This document shows, in pieces, positions 61,673-64,000 of a stretch of DNA of 64,000 bases. The stretch's first letter is position 1. Every line of letters begins with the position of its first letter. Under the pieces are notes generated by a model that searched no databases, was not told where the DNA came from, and was given only the letters and a program-made list of their open reading frames with translations. The translations under genes and the position numbers were made by a program. This DNA is from Opisthorchis felineus (taxonomy: Eukaryota; Platyhelminthes; Trematoda; Opisthorchiida; Opisthorchiidae): positions 1 through 64,000 of the forward strand of contig SJOL01004592.1 of assembly GCA_004794785.1 (NCBI GenBank), in the 5' to 3' direction.

Positions 61673-64000
61673 ATTACGTCTATAGATTATCCCTACTTTG
61701 GTATCGAGTTTTAAGGTCGAGAGCTTGTAAAAAGGTGCGTTTATCTTGCCGTGTTCTGACTGAAATTAGTTAGCTGAATAAACTGTTTAATGAGAGGGTT
61801 TTGCGGGGGATACCATCAACTCACAGTATGCAGGATGTCCAGAATACCGCACACAGGATATAAAAATTTACCAGATTGCGTATACTAGGACAGAAAGTTT
61901 TATTTATCCTTTTCTCCAATAACATGATAGATTACTGCTCCGAAAGACTACCTGAGATCGCAGTAATACTGTGCTTTTTCCGATTACTTTGTTAAACCGT
62001 GGTTATGGGCTGTATACTTTAAAGAGCACCTACACTTTTCGTACCTGCTTTTTCATGCCGGTAACGAGTGTCCACCAAGTTCATAAACGTGTCATAATAG
62101 CTATGTGTGTAGTTAATATTGTTTTAGGTCATGCGTGTTTGCTCTAACTGACGTTCGTTATCTGTCTCTCTTACTCAGATCATTTGGAAATGTACGCGAT
62201 GGTATACCTTAAAAGCACTGAAGACTTGGTTGTTCATTGCATCTGCTTATGAGTCAACATTATGCAGGTCTGATAGGAAGTTTTGGACGCTCCATAGCAG
62301 CGGCTGAAGGCTCAAATGTGGTCGTGGATACCAGGGATGTGGACATGAAATGAAAAAGGGTGGGTAAAGTGCTACCAAGACCTACTGGGGTGGTAATTTT
62401 GGCCTGAAATAAAGCACGGAAGACAGTGAGCCTCTGCTCTGTGTGTTGGTCACGTGTTGTTGGGGTGCAGCAGCGACTTTGAAAGCAACCTCAAATCGCT
62501 TGGTCAAAGTGCGATCCACATTATAGCAGGCCGCAAAACCGCTAACCAAACAAATGGCCATTGCAATTTGGGTGGCCCGGAATAAGCAGCGGTTCTTACC
62601 CCCTATAGTATACCTATATAAACTCTAGCCAGGCGTTCGTCTGTTACACTTTTGCCCGTTCAAAAAGCACTCTAAATACGCGTGTCCCACCTTTGAGAAA
62701 ATCACTAATTTTGGAGTAAAACAAATTACCACAGCCACTTCCTGCTATCCTTCTTAATCTCGATCTCCTAATCTGCATTCTTGCCCAAATTTTCAATCAG
62801 CAACCCCGAAGAACACAGGGTGCAGTTTGTGAAACAGCAATGTCATCTTCGCAACAGCGTAAAATTAACGAGGACTCAGTGTTCTCCAACTTTCTGATGC
62901 ATATAGCGGAAATCCGGGAATAAAAAACCAATAGAGTAAACTATCAGGCGACAGGTGTAAATAAGCTTTTGTACCAGTTGAGAAGCTTTGTGGGTGCGTA
63001 TGTCTACAAAATAGAGAGACTCCGGAGACTCCCGAACAAAAATCCCTAAGCGAACGGAAAGACCAATGGAAAATAAGCCTACTCTTTTCGATCCAAGAAG
63101 AGCGAGTGTGTTTGTAGGTACGGTCAAGCGCAAGAAGTGAGTTGTTCTCCGGTCTTTGTTTGGTCTTCTTTTATTACCAACAGATTAACCCCGGAGGTCA
63201 ACCGTGCAGCGGCGAACAGCTCTAAGTGTTTATAATGCCCCCACCTGCTAGTTTCGAGGAGCCCCCAACTGCCTTGTCCTCCGTCAACAAACGTTTTTCC
63301 TATTTGCTTCAAGATGTTCAATATGCCCGTCAAATAATAGAACAACGGAGAGTAAAAACACCTTTTCACCAAGAACGTTTTTAGACTATTTTATATACTG
63401 AATAGAGTATAAAAGATAAAAACAGTGTTGAGTGTAATCGGTGGACATCGTGGCCATTGTTCTCTTTTCTTTCGCACTCTATTTATTATGGAAACGTACG
63501 AAACCCAAGATGATTTTGTTGAAGATATAACTTTATAGCTTCTATCCGCGTGTAATAGGCACACGCCAAATGTAAGATTTATAGTCTTTGAACAAGTCTC
63601 TCGAAACTCAAGCACATACCTTGGAAATTGCATTTGTTTTTTGGTAAACGGATCACACTAATTAGGTAGCCTAAGGATCGCTCTTGGTAACTCGCGGCAC
63701 AAGAATTACCTAGTGTGATTGCTGGGAGCTCAGCATGTTAAGCTATAGTAAACCGAGAGCAGCGGAATTGTGAGTAGCTTTAGGAAAGCGTTGGATAATT
63801 CGAACTTGGCAGAATGAAACAAAAGAAAATACTAAATGTTTGGATGTAGTTGGTGTGGTCCACCTTGGGAAGTGTGGTCTAGATTACCCTGTGGGTCTAC
63901 CTGAAAGTTAAAACAATGTCAGTGGAAGTTGTGATGTCAATTTCTCTACAAATGTCATTGCGGGTGTTCGGAGTGTAAATATCTCGGGTGTCTGTCCCAA

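Larger units (their letters stand above)
54710..64000. other. Upstream of visible innexin exons, no coding exon found
   Basis: I searched the minus strand for the end of a TM1 exon (Lys-Gln-Tyr-x-Gly pattern followed by a donor). The closest hits, near 62112 and 55385, fail because of a stop or a non-hydrophobic upstream frame. The SINE at 56553 and hammerhead repeat at 61440 are the only assignable contents. If the first coding exon is beyond 64000, all of this is intron. Confidence 0.5.

Noticed and set aside
62105..62125. Lys-Gln-Tyr codons on the minus strand, candidate end of the TM1 exon
   Set aside because: Followed at once by a stop and not preceded by a hydrophobic frame.

Overview
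The window looks like nuclear DNA of a parasitic flatworm, most likely a digenean fluke. Three things point that way: one invertebrate gap-junction (innexin) gene with kilobase-scale introns, decayed LINEs of the sort that litter fluke genomes, and short non-autonomous repeats, one of which carries a hammerhead ribozyme. The species assignment is inference. The gene, the LINE fragments and the ribozyme are read directly from the sequence.

The only protein-coding host gene I can support is the innexin on the minus strand. Its three visible exons are 54339-54709, 46897-48065 and 40379-41450. All splice junctions carry GT/AG and the reading phases match (0, then 2+1). The exons encode about 870 residues. 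They cover extracellular loop 1, TM2, the cytoplasmic loop, TM3, extracellular loop 2, TM4 and the C-tail. The first coding exon (N-terminus plus TM1) was not found and probably lies beyond base 64000. The protein is about twice the usual innexin length because of a very long cytoplasmic loop with a cysteine cluster, a proline-rich insert in extracellular loop 1, and a tail of roughly 250 residues.

The rest is intronic or intergenic and rich in transposon debris. (1) 12090-14234 (+) is a broken APE-endonuclease LINE (RTE-like), from its 5' region to the start of reverse transcriptase. (2) 28264-29652 (-) is a broken R2-type LINE with RT and restriction-like endonuclease remnants. (3) tRNA-derived SINEs lie at 6650-6833 (-) and 56553-56727 (+), with a likely fragment at 12340-12450. 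(4) A repeat of roughly 300 bp lies at 33.9, 45.4, 53.0 and 61.4 kb, always on the + strand, and carries a hammerhead ribozyme that is intact at 61589-61641. Two copies sit inside innexin introns, antisense to the gene. (5) A foldback-prone repeat lies at 25.0-25.6 and 31.0-31.5 kb. Between these I see no further gene: the remaining open frames are of lengths expected by chance.

The most interesting item is the hammerhead repeat. Its stem III is a loopless 6-base palindrome, so cleavage should need two RNA copies. The pieces of the four copies fit a circular or tandem monomer whose ends meet at the ribozyme cleavage site.
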